Positions 36,214 to 46,029 of a stretch of DNA of 64,000 bases are shown piece after piece (the first letter of the stretch is position 1; every line of letters starts with the position of its first letter). Location of the stretch: NCBI RefSeq assembly GCF_001047375.1, contig NZ_LFVU01000024.1, positions 238,302-302,301 on the forward strand, read 5' to 3'. The position numbers were made by a program, and so were the translations under genes. Below the pieces are notes generated by a model that saw nothing but the letters and a program-made list of their open reading frames with translations, had not been told where the DNA came from and ran no database searches. Source of the DNA: Clostridium cylindrosporum DSM 605. Its GTDB lineage: Bacteria; Bacillota; Clostridia; Clostridiales; Caloramatoraceae.

Positions 36214-38640
36214 CTAGGCTTTAAATCCCTTAAGTCTTAGTGCATTTAGTAGAACTGAAACTGAGCTTAAACTCATAGCTCCAGCTGCTATCATAGGATT
36301 TAGTAGTGGTCCTCCAAATATATGAAGTAGACCCATAGCTACTGGTATTCCAAGTACATTGTACCCAAATGCCCAAAATAGGTTTTGTTTTATATTCTTA
36401 ATGGTTGCACGACTTAGCTTAATTGCAGATATTACATCCATCAAATCACTTCTCATAAGAACTATGTCAGCGGATTCTATAGCAACGTCTGTACCTGAAC
36501 CTATTGCTATTCCGATGTCCGCCATTGCAAGTGCTGGAGCGTCATTTATACCGTCTCCAACCATACCTACCTTACTACCATTTGCTTGAAGTTTTTTAAC
36601 TTCATTAGCCTTATCCTCTGGTAGAACCTCAGCAAGAACTATATCTATTCCAACTTGCTTTGCTATTGCATCTGCTGTTTTCTTATTGTCCCCTGTAATC
36701 ATAGCTACCTTAATACCCATTTTATGAAGGGCTTCGATTGCCTTTTTACTAGTTGGCTTAACAGTGTCTGCAACAGCTATTATTCCTTCTAATTTATTAT
36801 CTATAGCTATATACATAGGAGTCTTTCCTTCATTAGCTAGCGCGTCTGATTTCTCTCCAAGTCCCTCTATATCTATACTTCTATCTACCATTAGCTTCTT
36901 ATTTCCAAGTAATATATTCTTCCCATCAATTACAACTTCTATTCCATGACCTGGAACAGCCTTAAATTCACCAATTTCCTTTAATGTAAGTCCTTTATCC
37001 TCAGCTTCCCTAACTATTGCCTCACCTAGTGGATGTTCTGAACCCTTTTCTGCACTAGCAGCAAGAAGTAATACCTCATCCTGTGAACTTGAATTTGTTA
37101 TAATGTCTGTTACCCTTGGCTTTCCTTCAGTTATTGTACCTGTTTTATCAAAAACAATAGTATCAAGCTTGTAGGTAGTCTCAAGTGCTTCTCCACCTTT
37201 AATAAGTACTCCATTTTCTGCACCTTTACCTGTACCTACCATTATTGCTGTAGGTGTTGCAAGACCTAGTGCACATGGACAAGCAATAACAAGAACTGCT
37301 ATAAATATAGTCAAGGCAAAAATGCTACCTTCACCTGCAATAAGCCATGCTACAGATGCGATTATTGCAAGACCTATTACTACAGGTACAAAGTATGATG
37401 ATATAACGTCTGCAAGTTTTGCTATAGGTGCCTTTGACCCTTGAGCTTCTTCAACAAGTTTTACTATTTGAGATAATGCAGTATCACGACCAACCTTAGT
37501 TGCTTGGTACTTGATAAATCCTGTTTTATTAATACTTGCACCGATTACACTACTTCCAACTGTCTTGTGAGACGGAATACTCTCTCCTGTAAGCATAGAT
37601 TCATCAATAGTAGTTTCACCTTCTATAACATCTCCATCTACAGGTAGCTTCTCACCAGGCTTCACAATTACAATGTCACCAACTATAACTTCCTCTATAG
37701 GAATTGTTATTTCCTTATTATCTCTTATAATAGTTGCTGTTTTAGGCGCAAGACCCATAAGAGTCTTTATAGCCTGTGATGTTCTTCCCTTAGAAAGCGC
37801 TTCAAGGTATTTACCAAGAGTTATTAGTGTAAGAATTACAGCTGCTGACTCAAAGTATAAATGCTGAGCATATTCAGTCTCACCATTTGCTATCTTATAT
37901 ATAGCAAAAACTCCATATAAAAACGCTGCTAAAGTTCCTATTGATATTAACGAATCCATGTTTGGACTTAATGTTACTAGGTTCTTAATTCCAACCTTAA
38001 AGAACTTATACCCAACAAGCATTACTGGAACTGTTAATGCTAATTGCACTAGAGCAAATTTTAAAGGATTCATCATAGGATCTATCACTTCTGGAAGATG
38101 AAGTCCCATCATATGACCCATACTTATTATTAGTAGTGGAATAGTTAATACCACAGAGATTATAAATCTTCTCATAAGTCCCTTTGCTGGGTCTACTTCC
38201 TTTTCTTCCTTGATTTCTTCCTCTTTAACAAGCTTATATCCAGCCTTCTCTACAGCTGCCTTTATATCAACCCATGAAAGTTCATCTTCATTAATAGCAA
38301 TAGTTAACTTTTCTGTAGCAAAATTTACTACTGAACTTTCTACTCCATTAAGCTTCTTCGTAACTCTTTCTACTCTGTTGGCACAGGCGCTACAAGTCAT
38401 ACCCTCAACCTTAAAGTCATACTTCTTTATGTTCTTCTTAACTCCATAGCCTGCCTTTACTACTGCCTCTTCAATATTTGTATTATTTAATTTATCCTTA
38501 TCAAACTCTACATTTAGAGTTTCAGTTGCAAAGTTAACACTGGCTTTTTCAACACCATCTAGTTTCTTAATAACTCTTTCAACTCTGTTGGCACAGGCAC
38601 TACATGTCATTCCTTCGATTTTAAATGATTTGTTTTCCAT
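36214..38640 (-). CDS. copA: Copper-exporting P1B-type ATPase CopA
   Basis: 808 residues. Two N-terminal metal-binding domains, each with [13 protein letters not shown] (about 7-20 and 76-95), eight membrane helices with the transport motif CPC in the sixth, TGES loop, DKTGT phosphorylation site, SEHPLG and [10 protein letters not shown]. The intramembrane motif and the CsoR and CopZ neighbours specify Cu(I). It exports copper from the cytoplasm. Start ATG 38640 lies 11 bases after the csoR stop. Confidence 0.95.
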   Translation of the reverse strand: MENKSFKIEGMTCSACANRVERVIKKLDGVEKASVNFATETLNVEFDKDKLNNTNIEEAVVKAGYGVKKNIKKYDFKVEGMTCSACANRVERVTKKLNGVESSVVNFATEKLTIAINEDELSWVDIKAAVEKAGYKLVKEEEIKEEKEVDPAKGLMRRFIISVVLTIPLLIISMGHMMGLHLPEVIDPMMNPLKFALVQLALTVPVMLVGYKFFKVGIKNLVTLSPNMDSLISIGTLAAFLYGVFAIYKIANGETEYAQHLYFESAAVILTLITLGKYLEALSKGRTSQAIKTLMGLAPKTATIIRDNKEITIPIEEVIVGDIVIVKPGEKLPVDGDVIEGETTIDESMLTGESIPSHKTVGSSVIGASINKTGFIKYQATKVGRDTALSQIVKLVEEAQGSKAPIAKLADVISSYFVPVVIGLAIIASVAWLIAGEGSIFALTIFIAVLVIACPCALGLATPTAIMVGTGKGAENGVLIKGGEALETTYKLDTIVFDKTGTITEGKPRVTDIITNSSSQDEVLLLAASAEKGSEHPLGEAIVREAEDKGLTLKEIGEFKAVPGHGIEVVIDGKNILLGNKKLMVDRSIDIEGLGEKSDALANEGKTPMYIAIDNKLEGIIAVADTVKPTSKKAIEALHKMGIKVAMITGDNKKTADAIAKQVGIDIVLAEVLPEDKANEVKKLQANGSKVGMVGDGINDAPALAMADIGIAIGSGTDVAIESADIVLMRSDLMDVISAIKLSRATIKNIKQNLFWAFGYNVLGIPVAMGLLHIFGGPLLNPMIAAGAMSLSSVSVLLNALRLKGFKA

Positions 38641-38651
38641 AGGTTCACCTC

Positions 38652-38918
38652 CTACTTAGAGAGAATCTTCTCTAAGATTTTGTTGATTTCTTCTATCTTC
38701 TCGTCACTATCATTACTTTTACAAGCTTCTTTAACACAGTGATTTAAATGTCTTTGTAGTATTATTAAGTTTGCTTTTTTTAGTAATGATTGTGAAGCTA
38801 ATATTTGATTAGAGATATCTATACAATATCTTTCGTCCTCAATCATTTTAATAATTCCTTCAAGCTGCCCCTTTGCAGTCTTTAATGATTGAAGAGCCTT
38901 TTTTCTATCTTCATTCAC
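38652..38918 (-). CDS. csoR: Copper-sensing repressor CsoR
   Basis: 88 residues, DUF156/CsoR family four-helix protein. Cu(I) ligands are visible as Cys in ERYCIDI and the His/Cys pair in QRHLNHCV. Apo-CsoR represses and Cu(I) releases it. First gene of the operon. The operator candidate is the C5/G8 palindromic block just before its ribosome binding site. Confidence 0.9.
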   Translation of the reverse strand: MNEDRKKALQSLKTAKGQLEGIIKMIEDERYCIDISNQILASQSLLKKANLIILQRHLNHCVKEACKSNDSDEKIEEINKILEKILSK

Positions 38919-38932
38919 CTTATCACCTCCCC

Positions 38933-38990
38933 ACCCCCAGGGGGGGGGTGTCTTATAATTTCATTATAATCCTTTTAATTATTTTGTCAA
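38933..38990 (-). promoter_or_regulatory. csoR-copA-copZ promoter and CsoR operator candidate
   Basis: Minus strand: TTGACA (38990-38985), 16-base spacer, TATAAT (38968-38963), then about 15 bases downstream of the -10 the block ACCCCCCCC-CT-GGGGGT (38949-38933). CsoR sites are G/C-tract inverted repeats of this kind. Located there it would block transcription. The G8 run stands out in this AT-rich genome and could also vary in length. Confidence 0.7.
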
Positions 38991-39074
38991 TAATCCCTTT
39001 TTTATATTCTAATTTAAAGATTATGTTATTATATATTTAGATTAACTTTAATTAAAAATGGAGATGAGCTACGT

Positions 39075-40271
39075 ATGAAAAATAAAAAACAAGTATTAAT
39101 TATTTTAGGAATTATCTTCACTTCTATTAACCTAAGACCAGCCATAGCCTCAGTTGGTCCCCTTGCTAACTTAATTTCTAAGGATCTTATGATTTCACAT
39201 TCTATTATGGGACTTATTACAACTATACCAATAATAGCATTTGCTATTTGTTCTCCCTTTGTACCTAAATTAATCTCAAAGCTAGGTCCAGGAATAACAA
39301 TGCTTTCAGGGCTTATTTCTATATTTGTTGGAATTTTAATTCGTTCATATACAGGACTTATAGGTGTTTTTATAGGAACTATTTTGATAGGACTTGGAAT
39401 TGGGATAGGAAATGTTCTGCTTCCTAGTTTGATAAAACTTAGATTCCCAGATAAGGTAGGGGTAATGACAAGTATTTATACTACATCTATGGCAGGTTTC
39501 GCTGCAGTAGCCCTTGGCTTTAGTGTTCCATTAGCTACTGAATTAAACCTTGGTTGGAGAAACTCCCTAGGGTTTTGGGCAATGCTTGCTTTTATTGGTA
39601 TTATTGCTTGGATGCCACAGGTGTTTTATAAAAACAATGTGGCTGTAGATGCTAAGAAAGTAAGCGAAAACCTTAAGAACACCCCGTCAATGTGGAAATC
39701 ATCTTTAGCGTGGAAGGTTACCCTTTATTTTGGAGTTCAGGCTATATTGTTCTATTGTATATTAGCTTGGATGCCTTCTATTCTACAAAGCCATGGTATC
39801 TCCCCTAAGAATTCAGGCTATATTGCGTTATTTCTTCAATTAATAACAACTGCTACATCACTTATAATTCCTGTTATAGGAAGGCATTTTAAGGATCAAA
39901 GAGTTATTGCAGTTATTTTTTCTAGTATGTACTTATTAGGTACAATATTATTTTTGTTTAGTAATTATAAACCAATATTATTTATATCTATTGTACTTAT
40001 TGGAATAGGAATAGGCTCTAGCCTATGTCTTGCAATGTTATTTATAGGGCTACGTAGCTCAAACGCTAAAGAGGCTTCAGAGCTTTCTGGAATGGCACAA
40101 TGTATAGGTCATATGCTAGCTGCTGTAGGTCCAATACTCATAGGGGCAATATATGATTTTACTGCATCATGGACAGTACCTATACTAATATTTATAGCAT
40201 TTAACATAGCTTTAATTTACTTTAGTATTTCCGCTGGAGCTAATAAGGTAGTTTTTGAAGATGAGATTTAA
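39075..40271 (+). CDS. MFS transporter, CynX/NimT (YeaN) subfamily
   Basis: 398 residues, 12 membrane helices. The N-terminus IIFTSINLRPAIASVGPLANLI is the signature of the CynX/NimT group (cyanate, 2-nitroimidazole and related exporters). Divergent from the copper operon. The substrate is unknown; drug or small-anion export are both possible. It has a weak GGAGATGAG site before the ATG. Confidence 0.85.
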   Translation: MKNKKQVLIILGIIFTSINLRPAIASVGPLANLISKDLMISHSIMGLITTIPIIAFAICSPFVPKLISKLGPGITMLSGLISIFVGILIRSYTGLIGVFIGTILIGLGIGIGNVLLPSLIKLRFPDKVGVMTSIYTTSMAGFAAVALGFSVPLATELNLGWRNSLGFWAMLAFIGIIAWMPQVFYKNNVAVDAKKVSENLKNTPSMWKSSLAWKVTLYFGVQAILFYCILAWMPSILQSHGISPKNSGYIALFLQLITTATSLIIPVIGRHFKDQRVIAVIFSSMYLLGTILFLFSNYKPILFISIVLIGIGIGSSLCLAMLFIGLRSSNAKEASELSGMAQCIGHMLAAVGPILIGAIYDFTASWTVPILIFIAFNIALIYFSISAGANKVVFEDEI

Positions 40272-40341
40272 GACTATATTCTTCATAACATCTACACAAC
40301 TTTTGATTATGATTTAAATATAATTTGTAGGAGGTGTTATA

Positions 40342-40437
40342 ATGATAGGTCAAGCTTTAGCTCAATGCATACATATGTGTGGTGTATATGGACAGGACTT
40401 AGCAAATTGCATTACAATGATGCTAGGTGTTAAATAA
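40342..40437 (+). CDS. 31-residue small protein of unknown function
   Basis: ATG at 40342 behind a strong GGAGGTG, followed by a stop and a clear terminator, so it looks like a real transcript unit. The peptide begins MIGQALAQCIHMCG and contains three Cys (CIHMC, NC) with amphipathic character. No known family recognised; it might be a small membrane-associated or peptide-like product. Confidence 0.5.
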   Translation: MIGQALAQCIHMCGVYGQDLANCITMMLGVK

Positions 40438-40458
40438 AAATTCTTTAGATTATTATAT

Positions 40459-40496
40459 AAAGAATTGTGATTTAAGTTAATCACAATTCTTTTCTA
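40459..40496. terminator. Terminator after the 31-residue ORF
   Basis: AAAGAATTGTGATT and AATCACAATTCTTT arms, short loop, TTTT. Confidence 0.85.
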
Positions 40497-40622
40497 CGGT
40501 AAATGGAATATTATTTTCACTCATAAATCCTATACATAATTGAGCCGATTATAAAAAGAGCAATATCCGCTAGTAATATTAGATAATGGCTATCTTTACT
40601 TGATAATTGACAAACTATATCC

Positions 40623-42263
40623 TTACCTCCTTAATTCCTTTAGTTCTAAAAGTACCGACCTGTATTCCTTGTCTAGCATCTCTACATTATCTTTTTTACT
40701 TGGCATAGATAATCTTCCTATAAGTTCACTAATCCTATTTTCAAGTATCAATATTCTCTTTTCTTTTTCCTCCCTAGAGTTATCTATCTTCTTCGTTTTG
40801 CTTTCAATAAATTCCTCATATGTTCCTTTGAAGGACACAAACTTCTTGTCTTCTATCGAAAGAACATTGTCAGCTATAGAACTTACAAATCCCCTATCGT
40901 GGGAAACAAATAGTATGGTTTTTGGATAATCCCTCAGTGCTTCTTCTAGAGCCTCCATAGAATATATATCTAAATAGTTTGTAGGCTCATCTAGTATAAG
41001 AAGGTTTATATCCCTTAGAAATATTTTTGCAAAGGAAGCCTTTACCCTCTCTCCTCCACTAAGAAGTTCTACCTTTTTATAGATATCCTCTTTTTTAAAC
41101 AAAAGTCTTGCCAGAAGAGTTCGTGCAAAGCTTTCACTATATATAGACTCCTTCATAATATTTTCTATAATGCTAGAATTCTCATCTAATATATCAAGAG
41201 ACTGACTAAAATATCCTATCTTAGCTACATTAGATATTTTAAGAGATGAGTTACCTTTCATTATCATATTTATCAAAGTGGTCTTTCCACTACCATTAGC
41301 CCCTATTAATGCAGTTTTAGATCCATTGTAAATGTCAAAGCTTGCACCTTTAAAGATAACCTTATCTTTAAATTCCTTATTTATATTTTTTCCACTTATG
41401 AGAATTTTGCTGTGAAGCTTACCACTACTTAAAGCATCTAGTTTTATTTTATCAACTTCACTTGGTTTTTCTTTAACCTCTAAATTATTAAGTCTAGACT
41501 TAATACTCTTTGCAGCTCTATCTAAATTTGCCTTAGCCCTTTGGTCTCCCATTTTGTGGAGCCTTGCTTCAGAATTCCCCATTCTTGAAGGGGCCTTTTT
41601 TATAGACCTTCCCTTTTCATTGGTTTCTACCATGACATTTTCAAGTCTTTTCTTTTCCCTTTGATACTTTTCATATTCGAATCGAGCCCTTTCATTCTCC
41701 TTTTCTCTTTGTTCCTTATAAGCTGTGTAATTTCCTGTATATATCTTTAACTTTCCTTTATCAATCTCTAGAATTTTATTACAAATCCTATCAAGGAAAC
41801 TTCTATCATGAGACACTATAACTAAAGCACCCTTATAGGCTTTAAACTTTTCCTCAATAAGCTTTACAGAATCTATATCAAGGTTCGGGGTAGGCTCATC
41901 TGCAAATATAATTTCACTTCTTTCATCTAGCCCCTTAGCTAGCCTAAATTTAGTCTTTTCTCCTCCACTCATATACTCCTTTAGTGCTTCTGATATTCCA
42001 AATTTACTAGCTGTCTCGCCGCTAACCGCTTCCTCAATGGTCGTCTCTAGTTGTGATATATAACTAAAGCTTTTATATCTTTTGACAAAACCTTCATCTG
42101 GATTTAGATTCCCACACAATATATTGAGCAAAGTAGTTTTCCCCATACCATTCAGCCCAACTACACCTATACGGTCATTTGAGTAAATCTTTAGACCTTC
42201 TATATCAAGTATTAATCTATCCCCATAGTATTTTTTAATATTTGCACATTCAATTAATAGCAT
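40623..42263 (-). CDS. ABC-F ribosomal protection protein, CplR/Vga-like
   Basis: 546 residues, two ABC domains and no membrane segment. Domain 1: Walker A GLNGMGKTT, signature MSGGEKTK, DEPT; domain 2: GANGSGKTT, LSGGERVK, DEPTNYLD. The linker (about 180-260) is long and charged, as in target-protection ABC-F proteins that dislodge antibiotics from the ribosome. By length and organisation it is closest to the clostridial CplR/Vga group, which gives resistance to lincosamides, pleuromutilins and streptogramin A. The 400-base attenuator-like leader supports an antibiotic-response role. The exact drug range cannot be read from the sequence. Confidence 0.85.
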   Translation of the reverse strand: MLLIECANIKKYYGDRLILDIEGLKIYSNDRIGVVGLNGMGKTTLLNILCGNLNPDEGFVKRYKSFSYISQLETTIEEAVSGETASKFGISEALKEYMSGGEKTKFRLAKGLDERSEIIFADEPTPNLDIDSVKLIEEKFKAYKGALVIVSHDRSFLDRICNKILEIDKGKLKIYTGNYTAYKEQREKENERARFEYEKYQREKKRLENVMVETNEKGRSIKKAPSRMGNSEARLHKMGDQRAKANLDRAAKSIKSRLNNLEVKEKPSEVDKIKLDALSSGKLHSKILISGKNINKEFKDKVIFKGASFDIYNGSKTALIGANGSGKTTLINMIMKGNSSLKISNVAKIGYFSQSLDILDENSSIIENIMKESIYSESFARTLLARLLFKKEDIYKKVELLSGGERVKASFAKIFLRDINLLILDEPTNYLDIYSMEALEEALRDYPKTILFVSHDRGFVSSIADNVLSIEDKKFVSFKGTYEEFIESKTKKIDNSREEKEKRILILENRISELIGRLSMPSKKDNVEMLDKEYRSVLLELKELRR

Positions 42264-42293
42264 AAAAAAACCCCTCCTTATAACTTGGAGAGG
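42264..42293 (-). promoter_or_regulatory. Terminator/RBS-sequestering hairpin before the ABC-F gene
   Basis: Minus strand: CCTCTCC, 9-base loop, GGAGGGG, then seven T and the ATG. The hairpin's 3' arm contains the Shine-Dalgarno sequence and the T-run makes it an intrinsic terminator as well, so one structure can control both transcription and translation. Confidence 0.7.
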
Positions 42294-42700
42294 ATAGTAG
42301 TTCTCTTGTATTAAAATATTAAACCAATGTTTCCTATTAAATCACTTATACTCTATATATTGATAGACTATAAAACTATGACATAGAATATAGTCTTTTA
42401 AAATATAAAAGAGTAATAATAATTAGCACAAGGCTAATATAAACTAACTTCTTAAAATAAGAAAAGCCTTAGGTTTAAACAAAATACCATCCACTCACAA
42501 GTTTTTTAAAAAATGCATAACCTTAAAACCTTCTTTTAAGAAGATTTTTAATTTAGAGTTATTACATTTTAGAAACCTTTTAAAAGTGGATTACATCTTC
42601 ATGTTTAAATACCTTTTCCTTTCTTTTTAGAAGGTTTTTACCTTCTTCAGTTTTTATTCTAACTTATTTTAACAATACATACAACTTGTTTATACATATT
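42294..42700 (-). promoter_or_regulatory. Long structured leader of the ABC-F gene
   Basis: About 400 bases with no ORF of size but repeated complementary segments: GAAGG-TAAAAA-CCTTC (near 42644), AATCTTCTTAAAAGAAG (near 42545), CTAAGGCTTTTC / TTATTTTAAGAAG (near 42450), TTAGCCTTGTGCTAA (near 42430). A three-codon start-stop ATGAAGATGTAA lies near 42600 behind GGAAAAGG. The pattern resembles antibiotic-sensing attenuators of vga/cplR-type genes, where a stalled ribosome on a leader peptide prevents the final hairpin. Confidence 0.5.
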
Positions 42701-42730
42701 ATGCATTTCCTAAGTACTAAGTGCCTTATC

Positions 42731-43294
42731 CTATATCTTTGCAACTACTCTGCAAGGAAGTCCTGTCACTCCTGTAAAGTTTACAGGATAGGTATTTACC
42801 TTGAATCCTACACTCATCTCTCCCTTAAGAACCTCTTTAAGGTTACACAGATTCTCAATAATAAATACCCCTTTATCCGCACAGTATTGATCCTTTGCAG
42901 TATGCTCTTTTCCTCTTCTTACTCCTGCAAAATCTATACCAATAATAGAGATTTCTTTATATAATAGTGCATCAATCAATTCATTTGAAATCTGCGGATG
43001 TTCATTAAAATACTTCTTACTACCATACTCTTCCTTCTCTATAAATCCTGTAAAAAATGCAACAAACATTCCTTTTTCAACCTTATGTAAATCAATATCT
43101 TCTGTAGATATATCCCTATCTTGAATTTTACTAACATCAAACACTATTCCATTACGTTCAACATAATCTAGTGGGAATTCCTTATTCATAACATCAAAGT
43201 GTGTTCCTAGATGTCCCACAAGTGACTTCATTCCATTCCCCTCTGCATCAGCTACCATTTTAGGTGTTATTTTTAAAGTCATATCAATTAACAT
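42731..43294 (-). CDS. Cyclase family protein (kynurenine formamidase-like)
   Basis: 187 residues from ATG 43294 behind AAGGAGG. It carries the metal-binding HLGTHFDV (HxGTHxD), with the related His/Glu residues later in GVRRGKEHTAKD. The family includes arylformamidases and polyketide cyclase-like hydrolases. Monocistronic; substrate unknown, no tryptophan catabolic genes nearby. Confidence 0.8.
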   Translation of the reverse strand: MLIDMTLKITPKMVADAEGNGMKSLVGHLGTHFDVMNKEFPLDYVERNGIVFDVSKIQDRDISTEDIDLHKVEKGMFVAFFTGFIEKEEYGSKKYFNEHPQISNELIDALLYKEISIIGIDFAGVRRGKEHTAKDQYCADKGVFIIENLCNLKEVLKGEMSVGFKVNTYPVNFTGVTGLPCRVVAKI

Positions 43295-43349
43295 TTTATT
43301 CCTCCTTATCAATTTATATATTAATTAAGTCGATGCTAATATAAATCTA

Positions 43350-43898
43350 TTACTTTTTTCTTATTGTTATCATTAAAAGTAGGAGTCCAATAATAGTTAT
43401 AATAAGTCTTATAAAGTTTTCCTGAATATTGATCACATCATAACTAACCAATGCCTCTAGTGCAATAGATGGTGCCTTCCCAAATATAGTGGCTATATTA
43501 AATACCGAAGCATTTACACTACTAATAGAGGCTGCTAAGGTAACAAGTCCTGAGGGTACAAAGGGTATCAACCTCCCTTGAAATATTAAAAGTCCTACCC
43601 ACTTTCCGCTACTACTTGCTATCTTAGAAATAAGCTTGTACTTATCTGTAATCTTTTCTATCCTCTTTTTAAATCCAAGCCTATACACCTTAAATGTAAT
43701 ATAAGCACCTATCACTTCACCAAGTAAAGATATTAAAAAACCATTTATAGGACCAAAGAAAACTATATTCGCCCCTGTTACAAACACTGAAGGGAGAACC
43801 CCTATTAATGATATTATTATACTAACCAAAAGGCTTATCGGAATAGCAATTGTACTATTACTTCTCAAAACCTCTACCATATCATTTACACTAAACAT
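43350..43898 (-). CDS. TVP38/TMEM64 (DedA-like) membrane protein
   Basis: 182 residues, five to six membrane helices with the VTT-domain features: a re-entrant region around GVLPSVFVTGANIVFFGPINGFLISLLGEVIGA and the second FQGRLIPFVPSGLVTLAASIS. DedA/VTT relatives are lipid scramblase or flippase-type proteins, e.g. for undecaprenyl phosphate or phospholipids. Specific role unknown. Confidence 0.82.
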   Translation of the reverse strand: MFSVNDMVEVLRSNSTIAIPISLLVSIIISLIGVLPSVFVTGANIVFFGPINGFLISLLGEVIGAYITFKVYRLGFKKRIEKITDKYKLISKIASSSGKWVGLLIFQGRLIPFVPSGLVTLAASISSVNASVFNIATIFGKAPSIALEALVSYDVINIQENFIRLIITIIGLLLLMITIRKK

Positions 43899-43926
43899 TA
43901 TTCCTCCTTATCCTTATATAAGTTAA

Positions 43927-43960
43927 AAATAGCTGACAACTTATATCTTGTCAGCTATTT
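43927..43960 (-). terminator. Terminator of the cobalamin operon
   Basis: AAATAGCTGACAA and TTGTCAGCTATTT arms, 8-base loop; the stop codon of the last gene lies inside the 5' arm. Confidence 0.85.
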
Positions 43961-44966
43961 AATGTATTCTCAAAATAGGAACATCTCCCTTTTCATGGGC
44001 TCCAGATAGAGAGTCCGTTCTATGATCACAGGTAATAGTTATATCACACTTACCATATGCCCTTAGTTTATTAATTAATGGTACTAAAAATTCTAATCTT
44101 ACCTTTTTAACAAAATCTAACTTACCATTTAAGTCTTTCCTATGGGCTAGTTCATCAAATCCATTAATGTGAACTATAAGAAAATCAACACTCTTAATAA
44201 GTCTAATTGAAGCATCTAATTTTTTATTAAGCTTTGTATCATAGTCTCCATTACACTCTATTGGCTGAATAGCTTCCATTCCAAGTGCCTTACCTATACC
44301 TGAAACTAAATCAATTCCACTAACTATTCCTGCCACCTTTTTGTATTTACTATGAAATGGTTCTAAATCTACCTTTCTCGAAGGTCCCCATGGCCAAAGA
44401 ATACATCCTTCCATCCCCTTAGATTTAAAAAACTCATAGGAATCATATATAATCTTCTTAATGTATTCATTCTCTGGAATTATCCTACCTATATCATCTC
44501 CTACATGGAAGTGAGGAGGATAAAATTTGCACCTAGTTAAATCATTTTTAGACGAATTAATAACTAGAAGATTTTTGTACTTATAGCATGGGTTAACATA
44601 TCCATCTTCAACTCTAATTTCTCTAAGTATACTATCTATATTCTCTGAGAGATTTCCCCCTGTAAAATCCTCAAGTATCCCATTTCTAATTCTTACTATA
44701 TTGCACCTTAGTATATACTCGTAATCTTTAATCCCTTGATTTAAGCCTTCATAAAAGGATCTATCCCCAATATCCTGTTCAAGTGCTGAATACCCTAGCA
44801 TATTCATTATACAGTTTAGACTATCTATGTCTTTACCCTCTAGTGAGTAGTCTGTAACATCTAAGGTATAATCAATATCCATATCACCTAGTATTAAGGC
44901 CTTTAGATCTATTCCCTCAAGAGACTTTTCCATTAATCCATCTAAGATAATTAAAACTTCCTTCAC
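43959..44966 (-). CDS. ApgM-like phosphatase in a cobalamin operon
   Basis: 335 residues, alkaline-phosphatase superfamily of the archaeal 2,3-bisphosphoglycerate-independent phosphoglycerate mutase type, shorter than the normal ApgM. Visible: LIILDGLMEKS at the N-terminus (metal site), and the C-terminal HINGFDELAHRKD and TITCDHRTDSLSGAH. It is the last gene after cbiB and cobD and overlaps neither but follows by one base. In such operons this protein is thought to replace an alpha-ribazole phosphate phosphatase; a housekeeping mutase role is less likely. Activity is unproven. Confidence 0.75.
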   Translation of the reverse strand: MKEVLIILDGLMEKSLEGIDLKALILGDMDIDYTLDVTDYSLEGKDIDSLNCIMNMLGYSALEQDIGDRSFYEGLNQGIKDYEYILRCNIVRIRNGILEDFTGGNLSENIDSILREIRVEDGYVNPCYKYKNLLVINSSKNDLTRCKFYPPHFHVGDDIGRIIPENEYIKKIIYDSYEFFKSKGMEGCILWPWGPSRKVDLEPFHSKYKKVAGIVSGIDLVSGIGKALGMEAIQPIECNGDYDTKLNKKLDASIRLIKSVDFLIVHINGFDELAHRKDLNGKLDFVKKVRLEFLVPLINKLRAYGKCDITITCDHRTDSLSGAHEKGDVPILRIH

Positions 44967-44967
44967 C

Positions 44968-46029
44968 TTAAAGTACCTCTTTAAGTGCTTGAATTAGTTT
45001 AATATTTTCATCCCTTGTCCTTACCGCTACTCTATAGTACCCTACTTTAAGTCCTATATAATTATCACAGCTTCTAATTAAAACACCATGCTTTAAAAGA
45101 CTTTCCTTAAGGTCTATTTCTTTATTACACTTAAAGAACATAAAGTTAACCGCTCCCTTATATACTTTAAGTTCAGGAAATCTAATAAGTTCACTATATA
45201 GAAATTCATTCTCTTTCTTAACGTAGGCAATGGAATCCTTTATGTAATCACTTTCACTTAAAGCTGCCTCTGCACCAAAGCTAGCTACAGTATTTACTGC
45301 CCAGGATACACTAATCTTTTCTAGATTACTTTTATATTCGCTATTACTTGTGATTCCATATCCAATTCTTATTCCAGGAAAGGCAAAAAACTTAGTTAAA
45401 GACTTTACTACTATTAGATTTTTATGAAGTTTAGTTAGGTCTATTACTGAATAATCTTCTTTATCCTCTACAAAGTCTAAAAAGGATTCATCTATAACAA
45501 CAGTAGCGTTAAACCTTTCTGCCTTTTTTATAACATCTATTATGTAGTCTCTACTTGTTAGAATCCCCGTTGGATTATTAGGATTACATATAAATATAAT
45601 ATCAGTGTCCTCATTAATTTTACTAATGAACCTTGAATCTAATATAAAGTCTTCATTTAACTTATAATGTGATATGGTGCAGTTAACTGAAACTAATGCT
45701 TCTTCATATTCGATAAATGTTGGTGCTATAAGTAGCGCCCTACTTGGCTTTAGGGCACGTGCTATGTTAAATATCACCTCAGCTGCCCCATTTCCTAGAA
45801 CTATATTATCTTCACTTATCTTTTCATAACCTGATATAGCTTTTTTAAGATTAAAGTATGTTATGTCTGGGTATCTTTCTACTTTATCTATAGCCTTTAT
45901 CATTTCTTTCTTAACATTTCCACATAACCCTAGTGGATTTATATTAGCTGAAAAATCAATAATATCCGCTTCATTAATATTATATTTTCTTGATATCTCC
46001 TCTACATTTCCACCATGACCTATCCCCAT
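44968..46029 (-). CDS. cobD: Threonine-phosphate decarboxylase CobD
   Basis: 353 residues, PLP fold-type I aminotransferase-like. HGGN and DFSANINPLG at the N-terminus are CobD signatures; the PLP lysine sits in VVKSLTKFFAFPGIRIGYG. It makes aminopropanol phosphate for the cobalamin nucleotide loop. It overlaps the end of cbiB by ten bases. Confidence 0.9.
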   Translation of the reverse strand: MGIGHGGNVEEISRKYNINEADIIDFSANINPLGLCGNVKKEMIKAIDKVERYPDITYFNLKKAISGYEKISEDNIVLGNGAAEVIFNIARALKPSRALLIAPTFIEYEEALVSVNCTISHYKLNEDFILDSRFISKINEDTDIIFICNPNNPTGILTSRDYIIDVIKKAERFNATVVIDESFLDFVEDKEDYSVIDLTKLHKNLIVVKSLTKFFAFPGIRIGYGITSNSEYKSNLEKISVSWAVNTVASFGAEAALSESDYIKDSIAYVKKENEFLYSELIRFPELKVYKGAVNFMFFKCNKEIDLKESLLKHGVLIRSCDNYIGLKVGYYRVAVRTRDENIKLIQALKEVL

